Source: Rhyacophila brunnea (lineage: Eukaryota; Arthropoda; Insecta; Trichoptera; Rhyacophilidae). From it: a stretch of 64,000 nucleotides of DNA. Under the pieces are notes generated by a model that did no database searches, was not told where the DNA came from, and saw only the letters and a program-made list of their open reading frames with translations. Below are positions 1 to 11,486 of the stretch, piece after piece; the stretch's first letter is position 1; every line of letters begins with the position of its first letter. The stretch spans positions 744,001-808,000 of the forward strand of contig JAGYXB010000797.1 of the NCBI GenBank assembly GCA_022495005.1. The letters run 5' to 3'. Position numbers and translations under genes: made by a program.

Positions 1-118
1 TGAACAGAAAAAAGATTTTCTTAAACCTCTAATGGCATTGAATGTCATTGGCAGTATCAATAATATGCTTATCTTACGCAAGATTTTGAATTGTAACTTG
101 AATCGTAGCGTGTATCTA

Positions 119-651
119 CTACTCAGGACAAGATTTGGGTATCGGGAAATCCTGGATCTCGAGAATCTTTTCTCGAGATTCAGGATTTCTTTATTATGAA
201 ATATTAATTGAAAAAACGATTTTCTATATGAAAAAAGTGAACAGGAAACATAAAACGTCCAAAAACTGATCGGGGCATTTAACACAATTAAGCCAACGTC
301 GGGGAATTTTGTATCTCAAAAGCGTACGCGATTGTCAGACGCAGCGATTGACAGTCTGTGTTTTTTGAAATACTATTTTAATAAGTAATGTTTTGAATTA
401 TGGTTTTCCTACTTCTATTTTGTTTGTATTCTTAAATAAATAAAAAAAAACATATTTTTTTGGAATGTGTCTGTTTTTACACTGGTTTTAGGATTTTTAC
501 AGTTTTTTTTAAATTTCCCGATATCTCGAGAATTCTCAAGAATTATTTTTTGGAAATCCCAAATCTCGAGAATTCAAAATTTCATCATTTCGGGAAATCC
601 CGTATCTCGAGATTAAGATTTTCTCGGGAAATACCCAACTCTACTCAGGAC
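119..651. mobile_element. Putative inserted element rich in CTCGAG, flanked by 11-bp direct repeats
   Basis: The 11-mer CTACTCAGGAC occurs at 119-129 and again at 641-651, bracketing 511 bp. The insert begins and ends with related but diverged inverted sequence: TTGGGTAT near the left end, and its complement ATACCCAA near the right end. It is full of TCTCGAGA-type palindromes. No coding capacity is apparent; a 75-residue ORF inside it has no recognisable motif. An 11-bp target duplication would fit a Mutator-like element or a retroposed sequence. The class is undetermined and the ends are inferred only from the direct repeats. Confidence 0.4.
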
Positions 652-680
652 TATCTCGTGAGTTGTCGAGACTTATCGTG

Positions 681-1539
681 TAATTGAGCGTAGTTATGCA
701 CAAAGCAGCCGAGCCACACAAACCTCAAACAGAGATAGAAGCACTTTTATGTAAATTGTGTTTCTTTAAATCAGCAAAGCCTCTGTATACTGTGTATACT
801 TTTTGAATGATTGATATTATAAATATATATATATATATATGATGTTGTAAAACTTTCGAAGAGATAAAAGCATATAATCTATGAAATTTTAGTGTTTTAG
901 CAGTCCAGGTGTTTTGAGTAAAATGATTTTTTTTAGAATGTGCATCCTGCAGAATGCAGCCATCTCTTATTTTTGTGAGAAAAGTCTTTATTTTTTATTA
1001 TTTTCTTTAAAATAGCCTTCTAAGTTACTAAATTATTGTGGGAATTTCAAAATTCTGAAATAATTCGAAAACTTGTAAATTATACATCAATATTTAGCTG
1101 CCTGGCACTATTTTTATATGAAAAATCTGTATATTATATTATATATAATAAAATGAAAAACATATAATGTAATTGAAAAAATAATGTTTATTAATTGAAT
1201 GTAGAAAAACACACCTTACAGTCACGATTTTTAAAATTTACGTAAGTACATAATATTATCATTTCGCTGCTTGTTGCAGAACGAATATTCCATATTTTTA
1301 GAACGCATTTATATGACATTTTTGTATGACAGCAGCTTGGTTGCTTTATGCAAATCGAAAATGTCATATTCTGCGATTTGAAAAATCTTTAAAACGCATT
1401 TATATGAGATGTTTGTATGACAGCAGCTTGGCTGATTTGTGCAGAACGTAAAACAAACGTGTGAGATTATGGAAATCACAATAACTCATTTTTTTCAAAA
1501 TTGTGGCTTGGCTGCTTTGTGCATAACTACGCTCAATTA
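681..1539. mobile_element. Non-autonomous DNA transposon, 859 bp, 38-bp terminal inverted repeats
   Basis: The sequence starting TAATTGAGCGTAGTTATG at 681-718 is repeated in inverted orientation at 1502-1539 with one mismatch over 38 bp. If TA is the duplicated target, the element proper begins ATTGAGCG, as expected for a Tc1/mariner-type TA target. Near the right end a roughly 57-bp unit containing ATGACAGCAGCTTGG is repeated at about 1300-1355 and 1392-1448, giving subterminal direct repeats such as transposases often bind. There is no transposase ORF, so movement would depend on an enzyme encoded elsewhere. The interior contains an (AT)n run at about 822-840. Confidence 0.75.
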
Positions 1540-2152
1540 AGGCATTGGCCTAGGTGTGGACCGAAACTGATTAGACGTACCTATCTCTTGCATGGATACA
1601 ACAAAATAAGAAGAACAATTAAACAAAGCGTAAGGCACCCAGCATAGTGATAGGCAATATACAAATTTATGTTAATTTATAAATATTTCAGAATTACCAT
1701 AACCTTGTTTATCCCCCCACATAAAAATTTTCCAATCAAATACACTTTACTCAGATTCGCCCCGATTGAAAATGCTAATAATATTCAAACAGTGACTAAA
1801 CTAATATGCCTAAAATATCATCCCGCCTAAAAAAATACCTCTTTATTATTCATTTATTCAACGGAAAAGTCTAGTGGTAAATAAACTCGATAGCCATAGT
1901 CAGAAATAAAGTACGCCCCGGTTCAATACCGCGACCTTACAATCATAAATTTCACATCGTGTTTCGCGATCCATCTGCTTATTTTGTGCTCCTGGTAGGT
2001 ATCATGTAAATGACTGTAGGTTTTATCTATGAACTGTTTTATAAAATAGTATAAATACTTGTATAATGTGAACCTATGATCATTTTACCTGTGCATGTTA
2101 TATGATCTCATGGTATTTATTGTTCATGCATCGGAATCAGTTAGTTACTTAT
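1540..2152. other. AT-rich spacer, nothing recognised
   Basis: No ORF of note, no match to the other repeat families of this window, and no RNA-like fold was noticed. Confidence 0.5.
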
Positions 2153-2586
2153 AGCGCATGTAGCACACACGCATGGATTTACTTGCAGCAATAGTGTGTA
2201 TTTTAAACTATCGAGATAAATACTGCTTACACGTAAAAGTGCTGACCGTCTCGCCAATCTAATTATTCAAGAGTAAGCGAGACGCGATGATGTCATTTTA
2301 TAGTACTAGTTGACAGGTCATGAAAATCGGTTAACCTCAAGATACACAAACTACAAAATGCATGTTAGTTTTTGTACTAGCAGGTTTGCCACTATCGTTC
2401 TAATGCGCAGGCGCAGATATCGAACAATCCCAAATGTCACGTGGAAATTCAGAAGCTTCCGAACTGTTTTGATTCATGCATGCATTCTTGCAATTTGCAT
2501 GATCATGCATGTTTTCAAGTGCATTTTTTGTTATGGCCGCGATAATACGTAAAATCACCAGTAAAACCATGCACGTGTAAACGGGG
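2153..2586 (+). mobile_element. Family F MITE-like repeat, copy 1 (empty-site copy)
   Basis: The segment matches, in reverse complement, the repeat at 62955-63690. Shared blocks include GAAGCTTC, TTTGATTCATGCA, the CCCCGTTTACACG-type end and AAAAGTGCTGACNGTCTC. Both ends carry related inverted sequence of the form TTTACACSTGCATGG, so it is probably a small DNA element of about 430 bp. Around 2170-2190 it has the uninterrupted sequence into which a different MITE has inserted in the other copy. The 80-residue ORF here is not conserved in the other copy. Confidence 0.6.
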
Positions 2587-2650
2587 TTTTAGATACTAAT
2601 GGTTGAATTAACACAAACGCACCAACAGCTATTTATTCTTAATATTTTCT

Positions 2651-2871
2651 TTAGACCATGTCCGATCTTAATAAGATCATATGGGCCTCTACAGAGTGGA
2701 GGTTTGTATTCACAGATTTTTCTTTTACGAGAAATGGATGTCAGCCACTTGCTCAACCTATTAGGTCCATACTCTGACTCATACACAAATTTAAAAACAA
2801 TACTTGTACTTGCCAGACCCAGGATTCAAACCTGGGACCCACGACGCATAAGCCGCGTGGTCATCGTGGGT
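2651..2871 (-). mobile_element. Family A tRNA-derived SINE, copy 1
   Basis: Read on the minus strand it starts with a tRNA-like head and runs into a conserved tail containing TTGAGCAAGTGGCTGACA and CCTCTACTCTGTAGAGG-like sequence. The B box is recognisable as a GGTTTGAATCC variant. Part of the head is deleted between the GCGGCTTA and CGTGGGTCC segments. The other copies are at 13.66, 26.1, 38.4 and 34.1-35.1 kb. SINEs are transcribed by RNA polymerase III from such internal boxes and are moved by LINE proteins. Confidence 0.75.
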
Positions 2872-3414
2872 ACACATATTTTCAATAAATAATGATACAT
2901 TCTTAAATATTGAGTATACTATATACCAGTGGCATGCGGTTCATAGATGATGTAGATGCTATGCGTCTCCCAAAATAATGGTTATAGTAATAATTAATAA
3001 TATGTATTAATAATAATTGTGAAATTGTATGATAAATTTTATATAAACTTGTAATATAGAACATGCTCGATATTTGATAGTAAACTTCAATTATTTGGCA
3101 GTCGGTAAAACAGAAATTCGCCATGGGCATTATGCGCATTAAACCAGAGTCAATTAACTCATTTGATCCGACGCTAGCAATAAATAAACAATAACATTGA
3201 CTATTACATATTCCAAAACCAGTATGCATTCAGATCTACTGAATCGTATATATTATATATTAATTTAACTAACGACTGGTTAAAATTTTGGAAAGGATAA
3301 AATATAAAAATGTATGCTTGATAAAAGATTTTTTTCAAATACGTTAACATAACTTGACATTTCCCATAACAAATTATTATGGATACTAGTTTTTCCGACA
3401 GATATTTTTAGTGC
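2872..3414. other. AT-rich spacer, nothing recognised
   Basis: A 108-residue minus-strand ORF covers 2903-3229 but has no motif and AT-driven composition. I see no gene here. Confidence 0.4.
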
Positions 3415-3454
3415 ACTTTAGCAAACTTTAGCAAACTTTAGCAAACTTTAGCAA
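3415..3454. repeat. 10-bp tandem repeat, four units
   Basis: Four perfect consecutive copies of ACTTTAGCAA. Confidence 0.95.
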
Positions 3455-3760
3455 ATACTTAACACATAATAATATAAACTCTGTACATTACACATACAAG
3501 TGACATTATGTATTGGGGTTCATCTTAGCAATATCTATACACATATAAATGTAATCATTTATACAATCATCTGATCATTAATAAATTTACGTTATTAAAG
3601 TTTGCTACAAATTAATTTACGTTGCAAAACCATTTATATCTTACATTATAATTTTTCTACGTTTTATCATCGTTGGAAAAAATCATCTTTTACGTTTTTA
3701 GAGTTTCAATTTTGATAATTCATAATCATGTTAGAAATACAAATAATAATATTTATTATC

Positions 3761-4080
3761 GGGGGGACATGCTCAGCGTACGTCAAAATGGTGCTTTTCT
3801 GCTATTTTCAAAGCATGATCTTGGACATTCCTTCCTTAGGAAGGAAGGAAGGAAGGAAATATGACTATATTCTAAAACATTAGAGAAAGAGGTTTAAAAG
3901 AATACTATTTTATGTAATAAAAATACTTTATGCAGTCATCGAATGTTTAAAATAAATATAAAGGATAATAAGTCTTTAAAAGTATGTAAATAGATTATCT
4001 ACAACATTTAAGGAATGTCCAGATCGTGCTTTGACAATAGAATAAAAGCTCAATTTTGACGTACGTTGAGCATGTGGGCC
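3761..4080 (-). mobile_element. Family L inverted-repeat element, short copy
   Basis: The left end GGACATGCTCAGCGTACG is matched in inverted orientation by the right end at 4030-4080, giving imperfect terminal inverted repeats of about 45 bp. The interior matches, on the opposite strand, the first part of the longer copy at 41803-42590, including AATATAGTCATAT and the ACTTTATGCAGTCATC block. This copy lacks about 470 bp that the longer copy has. A GGAA microsatellite arranged as a palindrome sits at about 3829-3860. There is no coding capacity. Confidence 0.65.
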
Positions 4081-4362
4081 GTTAATGAATTTAAAAAAAT
4101 AAACCAACAATACGACGTTTTCTTAATCCAACGAAAACAAATGAGTATGAAAGAAAAAGTGTGCACAATTTTGTCGTATCGCCCAAAGTATACCAAAACT
4201 ACCTATTATGATTTGGTTTGAGCAGGGTTTAATTAATTTATAAAAACTAACCAACACCATCTGTAAATTGTAGTCTTAGTTCAATAAAAACAAATACGTA
4301 TGACTAACAACATGCATTATTTATGGCGGGTCGTAACAGCCTACCTCCACCCTTCATTACTG
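4081..4362 (-). mobile_element. Family G hAT-like repeat fragment
   Basis: On the minus strand this begins CAGTAATGAAGGGTGGAGG at 4362 and matches the arms of the elements at 11487-12499 and 44994-45960, and the fragment at 37277. The CAGTGGCGAAGGGTG-type terminus is also the right end of the family H elements, so G and H are probably related hAT-type elements. Family L abuts its inner end. Confidence 0.55.
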
Positions 4363-4917
4363 CCACATAGTATAAGCAAGCGCGTTATTTTTTTTAAATC
4401 TACCAAGTTAGTGCTTACCAATAATTTAGTTTATAATTAGTGTAAGTTTCATCAATATGTATCCAGTAGTTTATGGTTTATAGCCGAACAAATGAACATA
4501 TACATAATATAATATACACTCCAATTATTATATTATTAGTAATACATTATATTATATTAGAATGTTTTTACAAAACTAATATTATTATCTCTATCAACGA
4601 GTATACGAAACTTCTTACTCAAATAATAACTCATTCGCTGTTACAATTAATTTCAAATTATACTCACAATAATAAATACAATATTCTCTCGTTCTGAAAA
4701 CATCTGAGCCATTATTAATTTATTTGAAGCATTGTGTTTCGTGATATTTTCAATCAAACATAATTTCAAATCATGCTACAATTCAAAGCAAATGTTTCCA
4801 CATAAAGACTGAGCATAACGCGTTTTTAGTAAACGGAAAATCGAAATGGTGCGAGTGATACGACATTTTTTATATTTTTTGTTTATTTTTTCGTATACAC
4901 GGTATAGTCATCATCAA
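4363..4917. other. AT-rich spacer, nothing recognised
   Basis: Only AT-rich sequence with short AATATTAT runs. A 74-residue ORF at 4473 has no motif. Confidence 0.4.
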
Positions 4918-5345
4918 ACGGGGTCAATCCACTGCTGAATGAAAACCTCCCCAAGCTTATTTCAACTCTCTCGGTCCTTTGTCGTTCACTGCCACGTATT
5001 TCCGCCGAACTTTACCAGTTCGTCAATCCAGCGGCTTTTAGGCATAAAGCCCATTGGCGCAGCGAGTGCGCCGCTCGCGCAAAATTTCTACAAGTGGCGC
5101 GTAAATCATCAAAAATACAACGTAATCAAATACGCCAGCGCCCACTGGACTTAACGATGCCGCATAAGACATAATAATAGGTCCCTATTCAAGATACTAT
5201 TCAGACGTCCGAAATCACTCCATCCCAGCTTTGGTTCTTCGAGCAATTTCATCGTGCATGCTTCCGTCTATGGGCACCTGCTGTCCGAAATAGACGTAGC
5301 TGCTGACTTGGTCGAGTTGGGTGCCATTAATACAGATAATCGCAG
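4918..5345 (-). pseudogene. RTE-type non-LTR retrotransposon ORF2, degenerate 3' fragment
   Basis: Read on the minus strand, 5345-5210 encodes a segment resembling the region just after the reverse transcriptase palm in RTE-type elements: INGTQLDQVSSYVYFGQQV followed by DEIARRTKAGME. After a jump in homology, the stretch from about 5045 encodes the C-terminal pattern SRWIDELVKFGG, then a KDRE segment and FIQQWIDP, followed by stop codons and TGATGATGA, which resembles the short-repeat tails of RTE elements. The piece between the thumb and C-terminus is missing or replaced. Several stops interrupt the frame, so it is dead. The same C-terminal pattern recurs at 27.0 and 46.5 kb. The clade call comes from family knowledge, not a search. 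Confidence 0.7.
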
Positions 5346-5687
5346 GGTATAGTAAGTAGTAAAAAGTAAATAATTAAATTAGTTAACACAATGAACGGTA
5401 CCGACTCTACGCCAGTGCGGAATACGAATGACAGTAAATGTTATATTTATTTGTGCTAAAAAAATTCTGGGAAATGAAAATTACATTAATATATTTTAAT
5501 TTCTAAATATTATATGGCATGTCAAAAAAGGTTAAATATCTACATTTAAAAATCAAGTGTTTAAATACATAATTTATGATGAGTCATATAGTTTCAAAGT
5601 TTTTAGCATCAGTTTTGACATAAATTGAATGAGCTAAATGACTTTATGTACAATAATATTAATGAAACTTATAAACATATTGTAGTC

Positions 5688-5931
5688 AGCAGGTTTATTT
5701 TATACACTATGCAGTATCGACAGTGGTTTATTGTATTTATGTATTGAGGCGGTTAATTATTACAATAAATTAACTGTCTAAACTGTCAAAAAGTGCTATG
5801 TTTTAACAGCCCATCTCTTGGCTTTGTTAACTATTAGAGCGAGATAGATAATTTTAACAATTTAGACGGCTAACTTGTTGTAACAAAACACCTCAATATA
5901 TAAATACCTTTTGTATAGAATAGACCTACTC
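5688..5931. mobile_element. Family K inverted-repeat element, copy 1
   Basis: The ends AGCAGGTTTATTTTATAC (left) and AGTAGGTCTATTCTATAC (right, minus strand) form terminal inverted repeats. The interior shares AGAGCGAGATAGA and CTAACTTGTTGTAACA with the copy at 20.9-21.16 kb, and the same ends bound the copy at 29650-29982. It is a non-coding MITE-like element. Confidence 0.6.
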
Positions 5932-6359
5932 ACACTTCAACAGTATTGGATAATAAATAATTTCGGCTAAAACCCAATGAGCAATAATCATTTTTTTAAT
6001 TAAACCTTGCAAGCTAAAAGCTTGGCTCAAAATAAGAAATATGAAGACATTCAAAAAGTCAAACACACATATAAATATACTCCAATTTTATAAAGATCAT
6101 AACTAACAGTCATATAATATTATCATTATAATGAGTCGATAGTTTATTAAATAAAGTATTTTTAGACTGCTGTGTCGATAGACGCTTGCAAAAACAAAAG
6201 TTTGATACGATATAGGTCTTAAAGCTGCATCATACACCTCCAAAACCAATACTCTGCCAATCGTCAGTGTTGGACATGCCAACTCGAGCTTATTTATAGG
6301 TAATATCAAGATAGTAATGGTGTTAAAAACGGGTACATAGAACGCAATACTCCAGATGC

Positions 6360-7086
6360 CAGCGGCGAAGACTCCATTCTAGGCGATTATTTAAAGCCTA
6401 ACTTCTAAAGAAAAATATTTTTTTAATTGTATATTGTCATATTATGTATTTATATAATCACTTGATTATTTTATATTTTATAAAAATACTTAATTTAGTT
6501 TTCCAACGACAAAAAATAGCGTATAATATGTTGGAATGTATTATACAGATAACAGAATAATCTGCAAAGGTTTAAAAAATATATACCACAGCGCGCCATC
6601 TGTCTTGACGTAAATAAATGTCAGATTATTTCTTAAGGAATTGTGATATTTTTTCGTATGGACTTTACGTCACGTAACCTCAGTCAGTCTATTGAATTGT
6701 ATGAAATATGGTAGATTTCTGTTGCAGAGCCTAAAACCTTTGCAAATAATATTGTTATCATGACTGCACTTTATCCAAAATAATTAATAATTTATATGGC
6801 ATTCAATCGCATATTAAACAAATTTTAATATACTTAAATTGTTTTTAAAAATAAAAATTTAAATCTTTTGTAAATAAATGTTCTGAATTGTTAATAAATG
6901 TTCTGAAAATACGTAATTTAAACTCATCGCTCAATTTTATGTCGTCAGTTAGTTTTTGAAGTTTCGTGTCGCTGTCATTAGTATGTACCTATTCATTAGT
7001 AGTAATATCGTGTTATCTTCTTATTTCCCGTAAGTATACAGAAAAGTATGCTCCTATCTCTTTCCAAAAGTCACCCTTCGCCACTG
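6360..7086. mobile_element. Family H non-autonomous hAT-type element, 727 bp, 8-bp target duplication
   Basis: The left end CAGCGGCGAAGACT and the right end, CAGTGGCGAAGGGTGACT on the minus strand, form short inverted repeats. CCAGATGC occurs immediately outside both ends (6352-6359 and 7087-7094), an exact 8-bp target-site duplication diagnostic of the hAT superfamily. The interior is AT-rich and encodes nothing recognisable, so a transposase must act in trans. A second copy with an 8-bp duplication is at 18893-19797, and a partial copy at 23527. Confidence 0.85.
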
Positions 7087-7094
7087 CCAGATGC

Positions 7095-9396
7095 ATATTT
7101 TACAAAGTTGACAACGGCCCCAGCATATTTACTGTAGTACACATTTAATTACAATACCTGTGCTCAGTTCTTATGAGTTATCCATAACAATTGCAAACAT
7201 CCGACAAAGAGAAAAGTAGCTTACATCACATGACTTACGCATTCTTATTACTGGAAAGCTATTTCTCTGAGGCTTTTACTAGCAGAGTCTGACGTTTGAA
7301 CGTGATTGTTTTTGCAAACAACTTACTATGCAAGGAATATAGACTATGTAAATGTTATGATTCTCTTACTATACCATTCCAATATATGTAAGAAAATTAA
7401 TGGAATCATAAAGATCAGTCAGAGAAAAGCATTTCACGTCGGCTTTTGAAAACTCTATTTAAAATTTGTAGTATTTTTACAAGAAGTACCAACTCGTAAT
7501 CAATCGTTATCTTTGCCATTGTATAAGTTATTTATACAATAAGCTATTTTTCACACCATATTTAAGCATAAAATGAGGGTTGAGAATACCTCTGTGGCAA
7601 TCAACGAGTCCTGTGAGAATCAAACATTGCAAGCAAAATTCGTGACATATGAATCGATTACGAAAATATTATTTAATTATTGTTAATTTTTACAGGTCGT
7701 CAGCGGTATCGTTTAGTGCTTACTCAGTGAGAATCACTGGCGGCGAAAATAATTATTTATTACATTCATTTTCACTTGAAAATTAAAACTTTTACCTCAA
7801 TAATATTTATTATGTAAAAATGATTTTTTCAACGAAGGCATGGGATATTCAGTATCAGCATTATTCAATCGCAAAGGGTTCAATAAATACCAGATCACTA
7901 TTTAATGAATATCTCACTTCTCTTTTATCTTGATCGTGTAACTGTCACTCCATATCAACCACTCAGTATCGCCGAGCCTCGGGCTTAATATCTTACTAGT
8001 TTTATATTTTATAATATTGTCTTTATTGTACCTATGTGCAATGTACTTGCCAAACAGTAAATAAACTCGTCATCTCCACCAGCAACTTCAAAATCTTCAT
8101 ACCCCACTCATCTCACTTCATCAATCCTCATCTTCACGTACACTTCACATGTCTATCATGTCAAAAATCATGTAAATTTTTCATACGTGTACGTTACGTC
8201 TTATATACCGTCACTGTTCTGGCAGAAAACACTAATTCGAAAAATTTACATATTGAGTTAGTACCAAAATGTTCCTTATTTCAAACTTTACCGTCTGGGA
8301 ATCTTCTTAATAAATAAACAGTCTTTATTTCAAAGTCATCCTTTTTACTATTACTTAATAAACTCACATGATAGACCATTATTTCAAACATTTTAACAAC
8401 TTCAAAGTCAAAATACTCAAAACTAGTATTCTCCAGTTAGTGTGTTCTGTCATAACAAAGACGATACATTCTGGTAAGTAACAATCACGTATTTGAATTG
8501 TCTATTTCCAATACATAATATAGTAAAAATGTATCAAAAAGTATGTCTAACTAGATATAAAAATTTATTATCATAAAAAACTTTTTAAATATTTAAATAA
8601 ATATTATTATATTGATGTACACATTTTGTCATATAAGTTACAAAAAAATTAAAATCTATAAGTATATAAGAAGAAATGTTTGAAAAGTTCTTGCGTATCC
8701 CAGCCGCTCCAAAATCTATAAAATGATACATATTCTTGATCTACAAGTAAAAGTTTACAAGTTTAGTGTGTCCAATTTTAGCTTTATATTTTTCTAATAA
8801 AAATTTGATAAATTTTAGACGATCTTTACTGGCTAAACTATGAAGTAAAGATACCAACTAACGTAATAACAATGTCTAAATATTCCATCAAAAATCTTGT
8901 AACCGACAGAATTAAGAGAATATAAATAGTAACCCGTAATAATATTTATAACTTTGAAATGAAACGATTGAAAATTGCAGAAATCCACAAAATTTCAAAT
9001 AACAGAATACATATAGTTTCTTCGCGTGGCTAGAAGAAAAAGATAACAGTTAGTCGGCAACTACTCCTTGAATGCATAGGCAAGTCTCAAAATAAACAAA
9101 AAAGTCCTTTTGCACCACTGAACAGATAATAAATAGAATTCCGATAGGCTATATACCAACACAGTAATTTTTGAAGCAAGGTTTTGAATGTGTGAGTGTC
9201 CTACAAAAATGATTCACGCATTATAGACGTGCAATATTGTGTGTAACACACCAATATTAAATGAGCGTCAATGCATAAACCGAGAGCAGTAAAGTTGTAA
9301 GTATTCGACGTATGACAATATATTCTTGACACGTGTTTAAATTTATCCCGTATTCTTCCTTTCTCGACATCGGTTGCCTGCTTCTTCTTACTTGTT
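7095..9396. other. Long AT-rich stretch without an identified feature
   Basis: The region contains a 93-residue ORF at 8036-8317 with no motif. Around 7925-8130 there is loose similarity to 21300-21470, including AATAAACTC followed by a CT/CA-rich segment, which could be a decayed LTR-like sequence. I do not make a firm call. Confidence 0.3.
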
Positions 9397-9537
9397 AGGT
9401 TAGGTTAGGTTTTGGAGTTCCCTGCTTCGCACCAAAGTGTTACACCTACCAATCGATTTTTTTTTTAAATTGACCCCGAGAAAGTCAAATAAAGTAAATT
9501 TCTCCCCTAATAACAAATTACAGCGTGATATTTTGAC

Positions 9538-9723
9538 AATTTTTTTTTTTTTTGAATTATTAATAACCACGTCTTTGCTTTTTCGTACAAGGTAACTTTG
9601 AACAATCACAAACACCCAGGCTTTGAGAAAAACACATAAATATTGAGTCCTGACCGGGAATCGAACCCAGGAACTCTCGGGTGGAAGGCAAGCGCCTTAC
9701 GCACTGCACCACGAGAGCCGCCG
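9538..9723 (-). mobile_element. Family B tRNA-derived SINE, copy 1
   Basis: On the minus strand the head reads GGCTCTCGTGGTGCAGTGCG, continues through a tRNA-like fold with a perfect B box GGTTCGATTCC, and passes into a tail containing CAAAGCCTGGGTGTTTGTG and ending in a poly-A tract (the T run at about 9540-9553). The second copy is at 18694-18877. This is a different family from A and C. Confidence 0.75.
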
Positions 9724-10311
9724 ATATCTTGACAATCATTAAATAAACTTTCACCTAAATTTTGTTGTCTTGTATAAAATAAACAGAATGTTCAATTGCC
9801 CCGAATCCCTGGTTTTAATTAAAGTCAAAACAAAACCGCCGACATAAACCCCTCCATATCCGTATCTACTTATATTATATCAAATATGTGTAAATACATA
9901 ACTTCATGTACTTTATAAAATCTTATTATTTAGGCTCTCTCTTTTCACCACAAAAAAATCTGGGTTGTTTGCCAATAAATTTAATTTGGTTTACATAATT
10001 CCTTCCAAAATACTGAAGCATTTATAAGAGATGTATGCTACTGTAATATTATAAAATAATATATAGGCTGCGGTCCACGAGGCAACGGTATAAACAGTTT
10101 ATTGGGATCTTAAATTTATTTTCCCATCTCTTGTAACTCGTAAAGACAAAGCTATTAATCAGAAAATGGTTTCATAAAATTTCATACTGATTAGGAACAT
10201 TTTTATGGTGAATTTTTTAAGCGCCTTCATAATTCTGAGCATATTGAAACGTGTTCGAAGAAAATTTAAACATTTTTTTCTCTTTCAACATCATTATAGT
10301 CTATAGTGACA

Positions 10312-10579
10312 TATGAGTATCTTGGTATCAAAGTGGGACAAACGTCACCTCCCACTAAATTCATGTTTTAATTGATTATGGTAGTGTAAATGATGTTCTT
10401 TTAAAAAATCCAAAAGTATCAAAAACGGTAGTTTTTATAGAGATTTTTGAGTTTAAAGTTGGTATGTTATGTGAAAAACGGACACTTTTCACACATGTTT
10501 GTGAGTTTCCTGTAAAATTTTGTAAATGGCTTATGTCCCACTTTGCTTATGTCCCACTTTGATACTAAGCTACTCATAC
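10312..10579. mobile_element. MITE-like element with about 30-bp inverted ends
   Basis: TATGAGTATCTTGGTATCAA then AGTGGGACA at the left end is matched in inverted orientation at the right end (10545-10579). The block TTATGTCCCACTTTG is repeated just inside the right end. No coding capacity and no second copy seen in this window. Confidence 0.6.
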
Positions 10580-10677
10580 ATCGTTATAAAATAAAGCTCA
10601 CAATCCCAGTCGATAATTGAGCACTCGTCATAAAAACAGTTGACATTAACTAAACTTATCATTATTAATAAACCATT

Positions 10678-10770
10678 TCTTTAATTCAACGAATAATTCA
10701 CAAGATTTGGGAATTTAACATTCCCTATAATAATTAACATACTTACATACAACTTGAAAACACATATCTT
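10678..10770 (-). repeat. Tail fragment of family C
   Basis: It contains TTCAACGAATAATTCACAAG, then ATTCCC and ACATACAACTTGAAAACAC, matching the conserved end segment of the family C elements at 28.8, 37.8, 45.8, 50.7, 51.5 and 59.5 kb. Confidence 0.5.
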
Positions 10771-10902
10771 TGGTACCCGAAATTCTACTCTGTCGTCAGT
10801 AAAATTTTACAAAAAAGGGTTAATTATAGATTCAGTACCTAAAATATCATATTTATAAAGCCTAATTTACACATTGAGTCTAGTCATAACAATACTAACA
10901 CA

Positions 10903-11225
10903 ACAGCCGAGGCATGGTCTAAAAAGATCGTGATTATGACCGGAACATAATTTATCATAAAAAAATCAACATGCGTCAATTTAGTGTTATGTTTATTGTT
11001 ATATTAGTAAGAATAATAATATATTCATTGATACATGATGATGATTACATGCATAACGTTTTTTAGTAATCTTTCCACGATAAAGAATATATTCTTCTGA
11101 CGCCATCACAAAAAAAACCAACATGCTCTCACCTCGAATGCCACTCGGCGATTGGTGACGAATGCGAAATTTCGTCCCACCTATTGTTGAAAATTATTTG
11201 CCGTTTCACTTATGTATGCTCTTAA
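10903..11225 (-). mobile_element. TTAA-type MITE (family E), copy 1, one end truncated
   Basis: It matches the intact copies at 13073, 14319 and 47673 across GAGGCATGGTCTA, CAACATGCGTC, the AATAATA spacer, the GACGCCATCAC block and CCGTTTCACTTATGTATGCTCTTAA. The terminal GGCTATACTTCAG segment is missing at its left end. It is non-coding. Confidence 0.75.
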
Positions 11226-11486
11226 GCCGCAATTACATTGATATCAAGGGCACAACATTTAGTTTAAATTTTGTTTTCTCGAAACTGTTTTTTTTTTTAG
11301 ATAAGTCAATCTGGTCTAACAATATTTTTTATACAAATGTAATAACGGTGTATCAATGTACAGTTATATAATAAATCTCATCTGAGACTTCGTAACTTCG
11401 TCACTAATAATAAAAAAATAGAACTGGGATGACGATATTATTTATGTCAAAAAACTCCTCGTTAGATAAGTAAGAAGATACGTAGT

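Noticed and set aside
2310..2552. 80-residue ORF in family F
   Set aside because: The second F copy at 63 kb does not preserve the frame.
8036..8317. 93-residue plus-strand ORF
   Set aside because: No motif, biased residues, and no supporting repeat or splice context; in AT-rich DNA an ORF of this size is expected by chance.
9397..9415. Telomere or subtelomere from TTAGG repeats
   Set aside because: Only three or four units, and similar short tracts elsewhere lie inside mobile hairpins or family L; no long array is present.
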